A DNA stretch of 64,000 bases from positions 1-64,000 of the forward strand of contig NZ_JAFFQD010000015.1 of NCBI RefSeq assembly GCF_016918565.1, written 5' to 3'. This stretch comes from Desulfogranum marinum (GTDB lineage: Bacteria; Desulfobacterota; Desulfobulbia; Desulfobulbales; Desulfobulbaceae). The position numbers and the translations under genes are program-made. This document shows positions 55,359 to 64,000 of the stretch, piece by piece. The notes below the pieces were generated by a model that was not told where the DNA came from, made no database searches, and worked only from the letters and a program-made list of their open reading frames with translations. How positions within the stretch are numbered: position 1 is the first letter of the stretch; the number at the start of each line of letters is the position of its first letter.

Positions 55359-55446
55359 GTAACTATTGGCCAGCATTGCAAATGCTCACGAACTTCCCGC
55401 CAAACATACCGATGTAGAGCTAACAGGTCGGTTTGTGAACAGTTAC
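55359..55446 (+). repeat. Dispersed MITE-like repeat, copy C
   Basis: GTAACTATTGGCCAGCA at the left and GAACAGTTAC at the right. The interior (CATACCGATGTAGAGCTAAC, then GGTCGGTTTGTGAAC) matches the copy at 63680 (CATACCGATGTATAGCTAAT, then GGTCAGCTTGTGAAC). Shorter than copy D and missing part of its left half. Confidence 0.7.
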
Positions 55447-55534
55447 AATTCGAGGAAGGTTGACGATCTTTTAGACCTGCGCGAAACAGTTTCGATAAAA
55501 CAAACCAACAACCTCACACCTCTATTCAACAATT

Positions 55535-57460
55535 ATGCGTGAAATCGTACTTGGAACAGCCGGACATGTCGACCATGGAAAAACAAGCTTTATCAAGGCG
55601 CTCACCGGAACAGATACAGATCGACTCAAAGAAGAAAAACAACGCGGCATAACCATAGAACTGGGGTTTGCCCACCTTGATTTACCCTGCGGTCATCGAC
55701 TGGGTATTGTTGATGTTCCCGGCCACGAAAAATTTATCCGCAACATGGTAGCCGGTGCAGCCGGCATGGACATGGTAGCCTTTATCATTGCTGCTGATGA
55801 AGGGATCATGCCCCAAACCAAAGAACATTTCGATATCTGCAGACTTCTTGGAGTGCGCAACGGTATCATCATTCTCACCAAAAAAGATATGGTTGAGCCG
55901 GACTGGCTGGAAATGGTTGAGGAAGAAGTACGCGATTTTTTCGTCGACAGCTTTCTCGAGGATGCACCGATCATACCGGTTTCCTCTCTTACCGGAGAGG
56001 GCATAAACGATGTCATCGCATTACTGGATGAAAACGTTCGTGCCCTGGACTTCCAAGAAGAATTCGGACCATTCAGGATGGCAGTTGATCGCGTTTTCAG
56101 TATGAAAGGCTTTGGCACGGTCATCACCGGCACCTCTCTTTCCGGAAGAGTGAGTCTCGGGGAAGAGATCATGTTTTATCCAGGCGGGCTCAATGCGAAA
56201 ATACGCGGCATCCAGGTCCATGGGCAGGAAGTCCAACTGGTAGAGGCCGGCCATCGTACCGCGATTAATCTCCAGGGGATAGAGAAGGAACAAATAAATC
56301 GTGGAGATGTCGCAGCTACACCAGGCTCCCTTGCAGATTCGACCCTGCTCGACGTAAAACTCCACTATCTAGCCTCCCTTAAAAGAGAATTAAAAAACCG
56401 TGCCCAGGTTCGGGTACATGTGGGAACAAGGGAAATCATAGGCAGGGTTTTGCTGCTCGACGAAGATCGCCTCTCTCCAGGTTCCGATGCGAATGTGCAA
56501 CTCATCCTGCAAGAGCCGGTTGCCGTCTGGCCCGGCGATACCTTTGTGATAAGGAGTTATTCTCCCATAACCACCATCGGCGGTGGATCTATCCTCAATT
56601 CCGCCCCACGTAAACGCAAGCGAAGTGGAGAAAAGCACAGAGAGTATAACCAGCGCGCCTTTGCGATTATGAGTGGCACTGATGATGTGGAGAGAATGCT
56701 GCTTTTTCTTGATGAAAGTGGTCGTGCAGGGATTACCGCTGATGCCTTGGCTGTTCGGCTGGGGATTTTCGGCAAAAAATTTAAAAAATTGCTCCAGCAG
56801 CCCACAAGCAGTGGTCAGATCATGGTAGTTGAGTCAGAAACCCAGCGCTTGGTCTCCGCCCCTGTCTTTACGCAGCTCAAGCAGCAGATAATTGATTTCC
56901 TCAAACACTACCATCAGGAAAACCCGCTCAAATCAGGACTTGACAAGGAAGAACTTCGTTCCCAGCTTCAACCGCCTGTTGACGCCAAATTCCTCCAATA
57001 TACGCTGACCAGCATGACTCGCAAAGGAGACATTGAACAGACCGGGGCTGAAATCAGACTGGCCGGGCACACCGTAACCCTGCAGGTCGACGAACAGGAA
57101 ATGCAGCAAAAAATTGGGTCACTCTATCAAAAATCGGGTCTGACCCCGCCCATCCTCAAAGATGTGCTGGCAACATTTGACGAGTTCCCCCCTCAACAGA
57201 TCATGCAGGTTTTTGCCCTGCTGCTTGAGCAAAAAAAACTTATCAAAGTAAACGAGGCATTGTTTTTCAGTGCTGACGAGGTGGACAAGCTTGGCCGAGA
57301 AATAGCTGATTTTATACGAAAAGAAGGCGAGATAGATGCACCCCGCTTTAAACAGCTCACCGGCTTAACAAGAAAATTTTCCATCCCCCTGCTTGAATAC
57401 TTTGACAAAATCAAGCTCACCATCCGGGTAGGCGACAAAAGGGTGCTCCGTAAATCATAG
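55535..57460 (+). CDS. selB: Selenocysteine-specific elongation factor SelB
   Basis: Delivers selenocysteinyl-tRNA to UGA codons followed by a SECIS hairpin. The 641-aa protein has EF-Tu-like GTPase motifs ([30 protein letters not shown]), three beta-barrel domains (about residues 175-345), and C-terminal winged-helix SECIS-binding domains (about 380-641). Its presence implies that selenoproteins are made in this organism. No selA, selC or selD was found in the window. The start is the ATG at 55535, matching the family N-terminus [17 protein letters not shown]. Confidence 0.95.
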   Translation: MREIVLGTAGHVDHGKTSFIKALTGTDTDRLKEEKQRGITIELGFAHLDLPCGHRLGIVDVPGHEKFIRNMVAGAAGMDMVAFIIAADEGIMPQTKEHFDICRLLGVRNGIIILTKKDMVEPDWLEMVEEEVRDFFVDSFLEDAPIIPVSSLTGEGINDVIALLDENVRALDFQEEFGPFRMAVDRVFSMKGFGTVITGTSLSGRVSLGEEIMFYPGGLNAKIRGIQVHGQEVQLVEAGHRTAINLQGIEKEQINRGDVAATPGSLADSTLLDVKLHYLASLKRELKNRAQVRVHVGTREIIGRVLLLDEDRLSPGSDANVQLILQEPVAVWPGDTFVIRSYSPITTIGGGSILNSAPRKRKRSGEKHREYNQRAFAIMSGTDDVERMLLFLDESGRAGITADALAVRLGIFGKKFKKLLQQPTSSGQIMVVESETQRLVSAPVFTQLKQQIIDFLKHYHQENPLKSGLDKEELRSQLQPPVDAKFLQYTLTSMTRKGDIEQTGAEIRLAGHTVTLQVDEQEMQQKIGSLYQKSGLTPPILKDVLATFDEFPPQQIMQVFALLLEQKKLIKVNEALFFSADEVDKLGREIADFIRKEGEIDAPRFKQLTGLTRKFSIPLLEYFDKIKLTIRVGDKRVLRKS

Positions 57461-57553
57461 AGACAAGAGGATCTGTTAATTTGGTTATGATTGAGCCGTC
57501 AAGGCTCCAGGCCTCCTATGAACCGAGCAGCTGATCGAATGGGCTATAGTAGA

Positions 57554-57582
57554 GAGAAACAACTACTTGTTGCTCTTTTTTT
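57554..57582 (+). terminator. Probable terminator of selB
   Basis: GAGAAACAA and TTGTTGCTC pair (one mismatch) and are followed by a T run. The hairpin overlaps the last codons and stop of the convergent acyl-CoA synthetase gene. A smaller GAGCC-GTCAA-GGCTC hairpin lies upstream at 57493-57507. Confidence 0.45.
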
Positions 57583-59965
57583 GCTGATCAAGCCTAGCTT
57601 CCACATACAGGGCCAGTGCCATCACCGCCCGATCGATACTGCGAAACACAGGATACCCTAAGGCCTCCAGGTCTTCGACAAAGGGGTTAAAAACGCTGCC
57701 TCCGTCAACAACCAGCACCAACGGTTTCTGTAAACCATGTTTAAGGGTACTGATATGATGGTAAATTCCCTCCCGGTAAGCATCACTGCCGTCAGCCAGG
57801 CTATGCATGGCTGGGGTGATGGGAATAAGACCTGCTATAACCCCGTCCACGGCATCATCTTCAGCCAAAATCCGAACAACTTCGGCAAAAACACTGTCAT
57901 CAGCACCGGGATTAATGTCCAGGGGATTGTGCACGGTCACCAGCTTGTCCAGCCGGTTAGCCTTCATCAACTCGCTGAGCGTGGTAACCGTTTCTTCTGA
58001 AAATTCGGCCAGCTCCATCGAATAATCGTCCGTATGGATGTAGTCAGCCAGTCCCACCGCTTCAAAGCCTGCACTGGAAAAACCGGCAATGCGTTTGCCG
58101 GGCACCCTGACACCGTTGAGCTGTGCCGCCAGGTTCAACAGATCAGCAAATTGATCAAGGGTCTGTGCGACAACAGCACCTGCCTGGCGAAGGCAGGCCT
58201 CACAAACTACATAATCGCCGGCAAGGGAGGCTGTGTGGCCTGAGGTTGCCAGTTGCCCCTCCGGAGTTCTGCCGGCCTTATAAAAGACAACATCCTTGCC
58301 AGCTTTAACGGCTTCACGGACTGCTGTTGAAAAAACATCCCCATCCAGATCATTAAAACCTTCAGCATATACACCGATCACATCAATATTGTCAGCGGTG
58401 CTGAAATACACCATAAAATCACCCAGAGTCAGGTCTGTCTGGTTGCCGATGGAAACAAGATACTCTGGATTTAAATCGGGAAAACGGCTCATTCTGGTTC
58501 CCATAAACGCACCGCTCTGACTTATAAAAGCTATTCGCTGCCTGCCGCTCTGTTTTTGCTTGGCCAACTTATTTTCAGGTAAGAACCAGGTGTCGTAGCT
58601 CCCTGGATGGGAGATGACGCCCATGGAATTGGCTCCGAGAATAATGGGCCCCCCAGACGGATTCTTTCTTGAGGCATGAATTGCCTGGCGGAGTTTTTCA
58701 GCACGCTCTCTGCTCTCTTCTGTCTCGCCGAGCCCACCTGGAATCAGCAACACGCTCTTGGCACAGTCGGTTTCGATAACCGTATCGATGAGCCCCGGAA
58801 CATGTTCGGAACCAACGGCGACCACCAGTAAATCAAGAGGCGTCTCCAGTGCTGCAAGATCAGGTATACATCGTATAGTATCAATGCTCTGCTCATCAGG
58901 TTGGATAATAAGCAGTTGCTGCGGATCAAAACCGGCCTGGAGGATGTTACGCAGGATCACCCTCCCGAAATTCACCCGTTTGCAAGAAACACCAACAATA
59001 CCGATTGATTTCGGGTGGAGAAGATTATTTATTTTTGCCACGGGCCGCTCCGGAACTACCTGTTCGGGCAAACTGAAATGGAGCAAGCCATCCAAGGGAA
59101 CCATACGGAAATCTGTAAAGGCAAAGGGATTGACTTCAAATTCACCAATGTGAAACAACGCTTCCTTATTGGCTGACGAAAAATGATTGCCCACCTCTAT
59201 CATGGCGGAAAAACACTCCACAAGCTGCTCATCAGTTACAATACGTTTCTGTCCCCGGGTCAGCCCGATAAGTTTTTGGTAGGAGACCGTCTGCCTAAAG
59301 AGCTTAAAAAAATCCACACCGCTTATAGATTGGGTGGCAGCTGTCACGATGGCCTTGTTCTTCCGGAAAAAAGTAGCGTACAGTTCCGTGTCGGTTCCCC
59401 CCAAGCCGGCACTGAGCATCATCCCGAATTCCCTGGTTTGACGCAGGCCAACGATTAACTCATTACCAAAGGCCTCGGAATCCGGCGGCATGAACTCGAT
59501 GAGCAGCACCCCTTGGATATCGCCGGCAATAGCCTCGAAAAGTGGATCTCCGTGCAACCCTTGATAGGATTCAGGAACCGGTAATTCTTTGCTCTCCATG
59601 AGTCTTTTATATTTTTCCGGTACCTCATACAGCATTCGACGCCAGGTTGAACGAATAGTGTCAGGATCATTGGCGACAATACAGACCCCGCCCACCTCTG
59701 TTTTATGGACGATGGTTGGAGAGACTATTTTCATGACCACCGAAGGGCCCGGGAACTGCTGTAGTTGTTCATCTCCGGGTTTCCCGCCTGCCGGTAACAA
59801 CGTACAGCGGGGGACGGTTTCCGAACCTAGAGCGGATAAAAAGGCATAGGCTTCGTGCTCAAAAAGCGAATTCCTTCCTGCTTGTGCGGCTCGTGACAGA
59901 ATCTGTTCAAGCTGTTTACAATCCACACTGGTCTGAATATGAAGAAGACGGTCATGAATATTCAT
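57563..59965 (-). CDS. ADP-forming acetate/acyl-CoA ligase, fused subunits, copy 1
   Basis: An 800-aa fused NDP-forming acyl-CoA synthetase that interconverts acyl-CoA and acid plus ATP. The order is unusual relative to ACD: the ATP-grasp (beta) part comes first, with the His of SPTIVHKTEVGGV, then the CoA-binding part (RPVAKINNLLHPKSIGIVGVS), then the succinyl-CoA-ligase-like part with the catalytic His in TSGHTASLAGDY. Both His residues needed for phosphoryl shuttling are present. A paralogue lies 200 bp upstream on the same strand. Confidence 0.9.
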   Translation of the reverse strand: MNIHDRLLHIQTSVDCKQLEQILSRAAQAGRNSLFEHEAYAFLSALGSETVPRCTLLPAGGKPGDEQLQQFPGPSVVMKIVSPTIVHKTEVGGVCIVANDPDTIRSTWRRMLYEVPEKYKRLMESKELPVPESYQGLHGDPLFEAIAGDIQGVLLIEFMPPDSEAFGNELIVGLRQTREFGMMLSAGLGGTDTELYATFFRKNKAIVTAATQSISGVDFFKLFRQTVSYQKLIGLTRGQKRIVTDEQLVECFSAMIEVGNHFSSANKEALFHIGEFEVNPFAFTDFRMVPLDGLLHFSLPEQVVPERPVAKINNLLHPKSIGIVGVSCKRVNFGRVILRNILQAGFDPQQLLIIQPDEQSIDTIRCIPDLAALETPLDLLVVAVGSEHVPGLIDTVIETDCAKSVLLIPGGLGETEESRERAEKLRQAIHASRKNPSGGPIILGANSMGVISHPGSYDTWFLPENKLAKQKQSGRQRIAFISQSGAFMGTRMSRFPDLNPEYLVSIGNQTDLTLGDFMVYFSTADNIDVIGVYAEGFNDLDGDVFSTAVREAVKAGKDVVFYKAGRTPEGQLATSGHTASLAGDYVVCEACLRQAGAVVAQTLDQFADLLNLAAQLNGVRVPGKRIAGFSSAGFEAVGLADYIHTDDYSMELAEFSEETVTTLSELMKANRLDKLVTVHNPLDINPGADDSVFAEVVRILAEDDAVDGVIAGLIPITPAMHSLADGSDAYREGIYHHISTLKHGLQKPLVLVVDGGSVFNPFVEDLEALGYPVFRSIDRAVMALALYVEARLDQQKKSNK

Positions 59966-60165
59966 AGAAGCAATTTATTTAATAAAGAAGTAATAGAGCT
60001 ATAGAGGCTACCCACCTCGGCTCCCTCGATCTACCCTTTCATTTTTTTAACGAATCAGCAAAGCTTCGCATATGATATGCATAAATCACTTGAAAAACTA
60101 TCGTGTGCTTATGCTTTCCATGTCGATCATGCGCAGACCGAATGCTGCAAACAACTCTCTTTTTT

Positions 60166-62577
60166 TCAATTCCAGGCATCAATTCCCTTGGCAGCACAAA
60201 TGGAATCAGCCGCCAGGCGGCCCTGCATGTACAGGGACAAGGCTTTTACAGCTCTGTCGCACACAGAAAAAACAGGGATATTGAGGTCAATAAGTGCCTG
60301 TCGCAGCGGCTGGTACAATGTTCCCCCGTCAACAACAGTAACTATAGGCTTATCTGCCGTTTCGCAAAGTTCTACCATTCGATTTTTAATGCTGCCTCCG
60401 GCGTTCATGTCGTATTTGGTATTCTCTGGATCTTGAAGGGTTCTCATTGCAGGGGAAAGCGGATCTAAACTGATCACCAATGCATCAACATCGGGGTCTT
60501 CAAGCAGAATCTCGGCTACTCCGGCATGGACTTCGTCATCGGCAGTTGGATTAATGTCCAGAGGATTAACAACACTCACCAGGGACTCTAATTGTTTGCT
60601 TTCCAGCAGGGATTGTATTTTTTTAACGGACTGGTCACTAAAATCGGCAAGCTGCATATGGAAATCATCGGAGGTCAGGGAATCAGCCATGCCTACGGCC
60701 TCAAATCCTGCACCACTGACAGCGGCAAGGCGATTTCCATGAATGCTGCATCCATGCAGTCGCTCCGCCAAAAAGAAAAGATCCTGAAACTCAGAAAAAG
60801 TCCTCGCCACAATGGCTCCTGCCTGGCGAACACAACTTTCACACACCATGTAATCACCGGCAAGCGATGCAGTGTGGCCGCTGGTCGCTGCCTTACCCTC
60901 CGGAGTACGCCCCGCCTTATAAAAAATCACCACTTTACCGGCAAAAACCGCACTCCGCACAGCCTCGCAAAAGGCTAGTCCGTCCATGTCATTAAACCCC
61001 TCGGCATACACTGCAATAACATCAACCGCTGAAGAGTCCTTAAAATAATGCAACATGTCTCCCAGGGTAAGGTCAGTTTGATTTCCCATGGAAATCATAT
61101 AGGCAGGATGCAGTTCCGGGCACTGGTGGCTGCGATGCAGCATAAAGGCACCGCTCTGGCTGATGAGTGCTGCCCGCTGCACTTTGGTTGCTGTATGCAG
61201 CGGCAGTTTTTCCCTGGGAATAAACCAGGTGTCATAGCCCCCAGGCCGGGAAATGACCCCCATGCAGTTGGCACCTAGAAAAACAGGACCGCCATCAGGT
61301 GCCGTATGTGCTTGGTTAATCTGCTTTATTACCCCTTCTGCTCGTTGGCGGCTGGCAGCGGTCTCCCCCAGGCCACCGGCAATGAGCATGACACTGTGGG
61401 CACAGCCAAGGGTAATGACTCTCTCAATGAGTTCAGGTAACTGTTCTGCACCAACAGCGACAATGAGTAAATCAACCGGTTCCTGCAGCTTGTCCAAATC
61501 AGTGAGACTGTCCACCCCTTCGATCTGCTGTTCACCGGGACGAATAACACGCAGATTTTCCTTTGGATACCCTTCCCCGATGATGTTTTCCAAAATAATT
61601 CGACCAAAATTTTTCCTGGTCGCACTAACACCGACAATGGCGATTGACCTGGGATGGAGCAGGCGATCAATTTTCTCCACCGGTCTTGCCTCTACCCTTG
61701 ATTGCTGAGGTGCAAAGCGACACATGCCGTCAAGCGGTACCATCAGGTAATCGGTAAAGGCAAAGGGGTTTATCTCCAATTCTTCTATAATAAAAGGGGA
61801 TTGAGGATTGTCTGGAGAATAATGGTTGGCAATTTCAATAAATGAAGCAAAACATTCTATCAACTGCTCGTCGGCCACCACTCGCCGCTGGCCCCGGGTC
61901 AGGCCTGCCAGTTTTTTATAGGCAATGGTAGTCCGAAATATTTCAAAAAAACCATGTCCATCGGTCAACGATGTGGACGAGGCAACAATGGCCTGCCCTT
62001 TTCTGAAACGCTCGGCATACAACTCGGTATCGGTGCCACCCAGCCCAGCGCTGATCACCATCCCGAACTCGCGGGTATGGCGTAGGCCGACAATCAATTC
62101 ATTGCCGAACGTATTTGAGTCGGGAGGCATAAACTGTACCTGCAAAACACCGGCGAGATCTTTTCGGATGGCAGCCTCTAAAGCTTCCCCCCGCAGATTT
62201 CGGTAGGCTGCAGGGGCTGCTTCACGGTGCCGTTCGAACCAGAGACTATACTGCTCCGGCACTTCGTACAGCATCCTCCGCATACCTGAGCGAATTCGGT
62301 CGGCATGGTTGGCAACAATTCTTACCCCGCCCACCTCTGTCTTGTGGATGATTGTAGGAGAGACGATTTTTAACACCACCCTGTCACCAGGGAGGGCAGT
62401 CAATGATTGCTCCGAGAGTTTTGAGCCACGTGGTATAAACATGGATTGGGGGGGTGTTTCAGCTCCGGACAAAGCAAGCAGAGAATACACTTCATATTCA
62501 TAAAGAAAATCCCTGCCGTCGTTCACGGCAGTTTTCATTATTTGTGTGATCCCGCTGAAATCAATCGACAAGCTCAT
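60166..62577 (-). CDS. ADP-forming acetate/acyl-CoA ligase, fused subunits, copy 2
   Basis: An 803-aa paralogue of the gene downstream with the same domain order. Conserved motifs: SPTIIHKTEVGGVRIV (beta His), VEKIDRLLHPRSIAIVGVSATRKNFGR, LISQSGAFM, and TSGHTASLAGDYMVCE (alpha His). The two copies have diverged clearly, so they may use different acyl groups. I chose the ATG at 62577 behind GAGGTGGAG; the open frame begins with GTG four codons earlier. Confidence 0.9.
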   Translation of the reverse strand: MSLSIDFSGITQIMKTAVNDGRDFLYEYEVYSLLALSGAETPPQSMFIPRGSKLSEQSLTALPGDRVVLKIVSPTIIHKTEVGGVRIVANHADRIRSGMRRMLYEVPEQYSLWFERHREAAPAAYRNLRGEALEAAIRKDLAGVLQVQFMPPDSNTFGNELIVGLRHTREFGMVISAGLGGTDTELYAERFRKGQAIVASSTSLTDGHGFFEIFRTTIAYKKLAGLTRGQRRVVADEQLIECFASFIEIANHYSPDNPQSPFIIEELEINPFAFTDYLMVPLDGMCRFAPQQSRVEARPVEKIDRLLHPRSIAIVGVSATRKNFGRIILENIIGEGYPKENLRVIRPGEQQIEGVDSLTDLDKLQEPVDLLIVAVGAEQLPELIERVITLGCAHSVMLIAGGLGETAASRQRAEGVIKQINQAHTAPDGGPVFLGANCMGVISRPGGYDTWFIPREKLPLHTATKVQRAALISQSGAFMLHRSHQCPELHPAYMISMGNQTDLTLGDMLHYFKDSSAVDVIAVYAEGFNDMDGLAFCEAVRSAVFAGKVVIFYKAGRTPEGKAATSGHTASLAGDYMVCESCVRQAGAIVARTFSEFQDLFFLAERLHGCSIHGNRLAAVSGAGFEAVGMADSLTSDDFHMQLADFSDQSVKKIQSLLESKQLESLVSVVNPLDINPTADDEVHAGVAEILLEDPDVDALVISLDPLSPAMRTLQDPENTKYDMNAGGSIKNRMVELCETADKPIVTVVDGGTLYQPLRQALIDLNIPVFSVCDRAVKALSLYMQGRLAADSICAAKGIDAWN

Positions 62578-62710
62578 GTATGTCTCCACCTCTCATTTGT
62601 ATTGAGCATCTCACTGAAAAAAAGACAACTATTCTACCAATTACAAATTCCCTCAACCTATCCTTGACCTTAGACTTTTGAGCAGTGCTCCGGTGCATGC
62701 TGCTCAAGAG

Positions 62711-63541
62711 TTATGGGCAAAGGGCAATAGACTCGGCAGCTATTTGAATATGGCTTTTTTCCGACTGGGCAATATCAAGAAAAACCTCTGCCAATGGCTT
62801 GTCCCTGAAATTGTGGGCAAGGTTACGATACATATCATAGGCCATGCATTCAATCTGCAAGGCCATTTCCATGGCCGTCAAACAGGGACGTTCCATATTC
62901 GCTTCGAAAAAGTCCAACAACGCCTCTATATCTTTGTTTCCCTCAACAATATCACCAGTAAGCTGACCATAGATTTCGTCAAAAGGCGCTACATCCTTTT
63001 CCAGTGCAGCCCAATGACGATGCAGTATTCGCGCATGCCCTTCTTCCGCCCGTGCCAAGGTTGCCAGCGGTTTCTTCAGTTTTTCTTCTTTTACCTGACC
63101 AAGCAATGCAGTGTAGAAACGCTCGGCCCCACGTTCCAACTCCAACGCCTGGTGAAAAACCCGGCCTACGCTTTCGGCTTGGGTAAAGGTTTTCAAATCA
63201 GGAATACCGGAGAGCAGCATACCATTCCAGGCCATTATCCCGCCCACCATATTATACAGCTCGTTTTTTTGATCACTACCACTACGGCTGGATGCAATCA
63301 GCGTTGCCGCTGCCTGGGAACGCTTCCCTGAGCGGCAATAAAAAATAAGCGGCCTGTCCGCCGGCAATTCGGCTTCCCGTTGTGCCAGCTCTGCTAGTGG
63401 TATCAGAGTTGCTCCTGGAATATGTTCGTTTTGATACTCATTTTCCTGACGGACATCGACTAAAACATATTTTTTTTCATGCTGTGAGCCGGTCATTTTT
63501 TTCACCTGCTCAACAGAGATATTCTGATATTCCGCTTCCAT
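62711..63541 (-). CDS. Rhodanese-ferritin-like fusion protein
   Basis: A 276-aa protein with an N-terminal rhodanese domain (about residues 1-115) with the active-site Cys in YCRSGKRS, and a C-terminal ferritin-like/rubrerythrin domain (about 125-270) with diiron ligands in LELERGAERFY, AEEGHARIL, QIECMAYDMY and SEKSHIQ. It could combine sulfur transfer with oxidant or metal handling; the pairing is known in sulfate reducers (family knowledge). It lies upstream of the acyl-CoA ligases on the same strand. Confidence 0.88.
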   Translation of the reverse strand: MEAEYQNISVEQVKKMTGSQHEKKYVLVDVRQENEYQNEHIPGATLIPLAELAQREAELPADRPLIFYCRSGKRSQAAATLIASSRSGSDQKNELYNMVGGIMAWNGMLLSGIPDLKTFTQAESVGRVFHQALELERGAERFYTALLGQVKEEKLKKPLATLARAEEGHARILHRHWAALEKDVAPFDEIYGQLTGDIVEGNKDIEALLDFFEANMERPCLTAMEMALQIECMAYDMYRNLAHNFRDKPLAEVFLDIAQSEKSHIQIAAESIALCP

Positions 63542-63679
63542 AATTGCACCAATTCTTCAGGATTATTAAGTACACGACTGGTGGTCATAAACAGTGGCCT
63601 GCATTCGACAATCAACGCGCGCCATTCGACACTTTTGTCGAAATAGCAGCCATTACGCGAGAGCAAGCGTTGTTCTTCT

Positions 63680-63832
63680 GTAACTATTCAGCAGCACCCC
63701 AACTCTCCACGATCTGCCCGCTCTGCATACCGATGTATAGCTAATCGGTCAGCTTGTGAACATTTGGAGCACTGCTGAACAGTTACATTTCGGGGTAGAT
63801 TGACAGTTTTTAGATCTTCGCTGAATAGTTAC
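63680..63832 (+). repeat. Dispersed MITE-like repeat, copy D
   Basis: GTAACTATTCAGCAG (63680-63694) pairs with CTGCTGAACAGTTAC (63772-63786), one mismatch. A further GCTGAATAGTTAC at 63820-63832 extends the unit. This is the longest and best-defined copy of the family seen at 20038, 31425 and 55359. The rest of 63542-63947 holds no gene I can support. Confidence 0.75.
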
Positions 63833-63947
63833 GTTCTTCTTTTCTATCTCTCCTAAAATATTGTACAATAACAAAAAAAACAAATTGGTGCGAATCATGC
63901 TTAAGACAATCAACTATATACTTTCAACCTACCAAGGAGAAGCACTC

Positions 63948-64000
63948 ATGAGTATACGTAGAATCACAGCCCTGACAATGCTGTTGTCCTTTATTCTGTT
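63948..64000 (+). CDS. Partial gene at the window end, membrane-protein N-terminus (possibly DUF4405)
   Basis: AAGGAG lies 7 nt before the ATG at 63948. The 17 complete codons encode MSIRRITALTMLLSFIL, a basic start followed by a hydrophobic helix. The start resembles DUF4405 membrane proteins of deltaproteobacteria, but too little is visible to be sure. The gene runs off the window. Confidence 0.5.
   Translation, partial: MSIRRITALTMLLSFIL

Noticed and set aside
55260-55534. tRNA-Sec (selC) gene beside selB
   Set aside because: No cloverleaf with T-loop GGTTCGAATC-like sequence or terminal G/CCA pattern; the segment is a terminator plus a dispersed repeat.

Overview
The window reads as chromosomal DNA from an anaerobic, probably sulfate-reducing or sulfur-disproportionating member of the Desulfobacterota (Desulfobulbales-like). 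This is an inference from gene content. The main clues are the three-part homocysteine synthesis set of strict anaerobes (DUF39/HcyBio protein, NIL-ferredoxin, UPF0280), two fused ADP-forming acyl-CoA synthetases, SelB, a cdaA-cdaR-glmM operon, a PEP-CTERM protein with a sigma-54 promoter, and MITE-like repeats of a kind common in deltaproteobacteria. I found no rRNA, tRNA or CRISPR array.

Layout. 1-1.4 kb is poorly coding. 1.4-20 kb is ordinary chromosome: a YbdG-like MscS channel, EamA exporter, MltB-type transglycosylase, the homocysteine cluster (interrupted by a 137-bp MITE with 10-bp target duplications), threonine ammonia-lyase, a sirtuin, MFS and TauE/SafE transporters, a NemR/AcuR-like TetR regulator beside an AcuI/YhdH reductase, a phospholipase D-family lipoprotein, DUF547 and PpnN. 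20-30.8 kb is a secreted/polymorphic-toxin locus. It holds a secreted protein built from a 765-bp unit repeated in tandem, a Cys-rich secreted protein, and a full-length RHS protein with its own C-terminal tip and an overlapping 44-aa putative immunity gene. After these comes a 5'-truncated near-identical copy of the RHS core with a different tip and a different overlapping membrane-protein gene. 27.6-34.4 kb is invaded by one intact and two broken REP-associated tyrosine transposases (RAYTs), four near-identical 66-bp REP palindromes and several half sites. Between them lie a BrnT/BrnA and a MazE/MazF toxin-antitoxin pair.

34.4-39.6 kb has a PEP-CTERM protein gene preceded by a good -24/-12 promoter, a 1.2-kb non-coding stretch with repeated hairpins, a small Cys-rich protein, a PAS/AAA+/Fis sigma-54 activator and MutY. 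39.7-46 kb has a second MITE (6-bp target duplication), a TIGR03790-type secreted protein, a PGPGW membrane protein, a nitroreductase and cdaA-cdaR-glmM. 46.2-53 kb, on the minus strand, has an aminotransferase, a DjlA-like co-chaperone and an hsp20-lon-ftsY operon. 53.6-57.5 kb, on the plus strand, has Mrp/NBP35, an MBL-fold hydrolase and SelB. 57.5-63.5 kb, on the minus strand, has two paralogous acyl-CoA synthetases and a rhodanese-ferritin fusion. A truncated membrane-protein gene runs off the end.

The most unusual part is the RHS/RAYT region. A downstream 'spare tip' cassette shares about 1.57 kb of almost identical DNA with the expressed RHS gene, starts right beside a REP palindrome and carries its own putative immunity gene. 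One homologous recombination event could swap toxin tip and immunity together.
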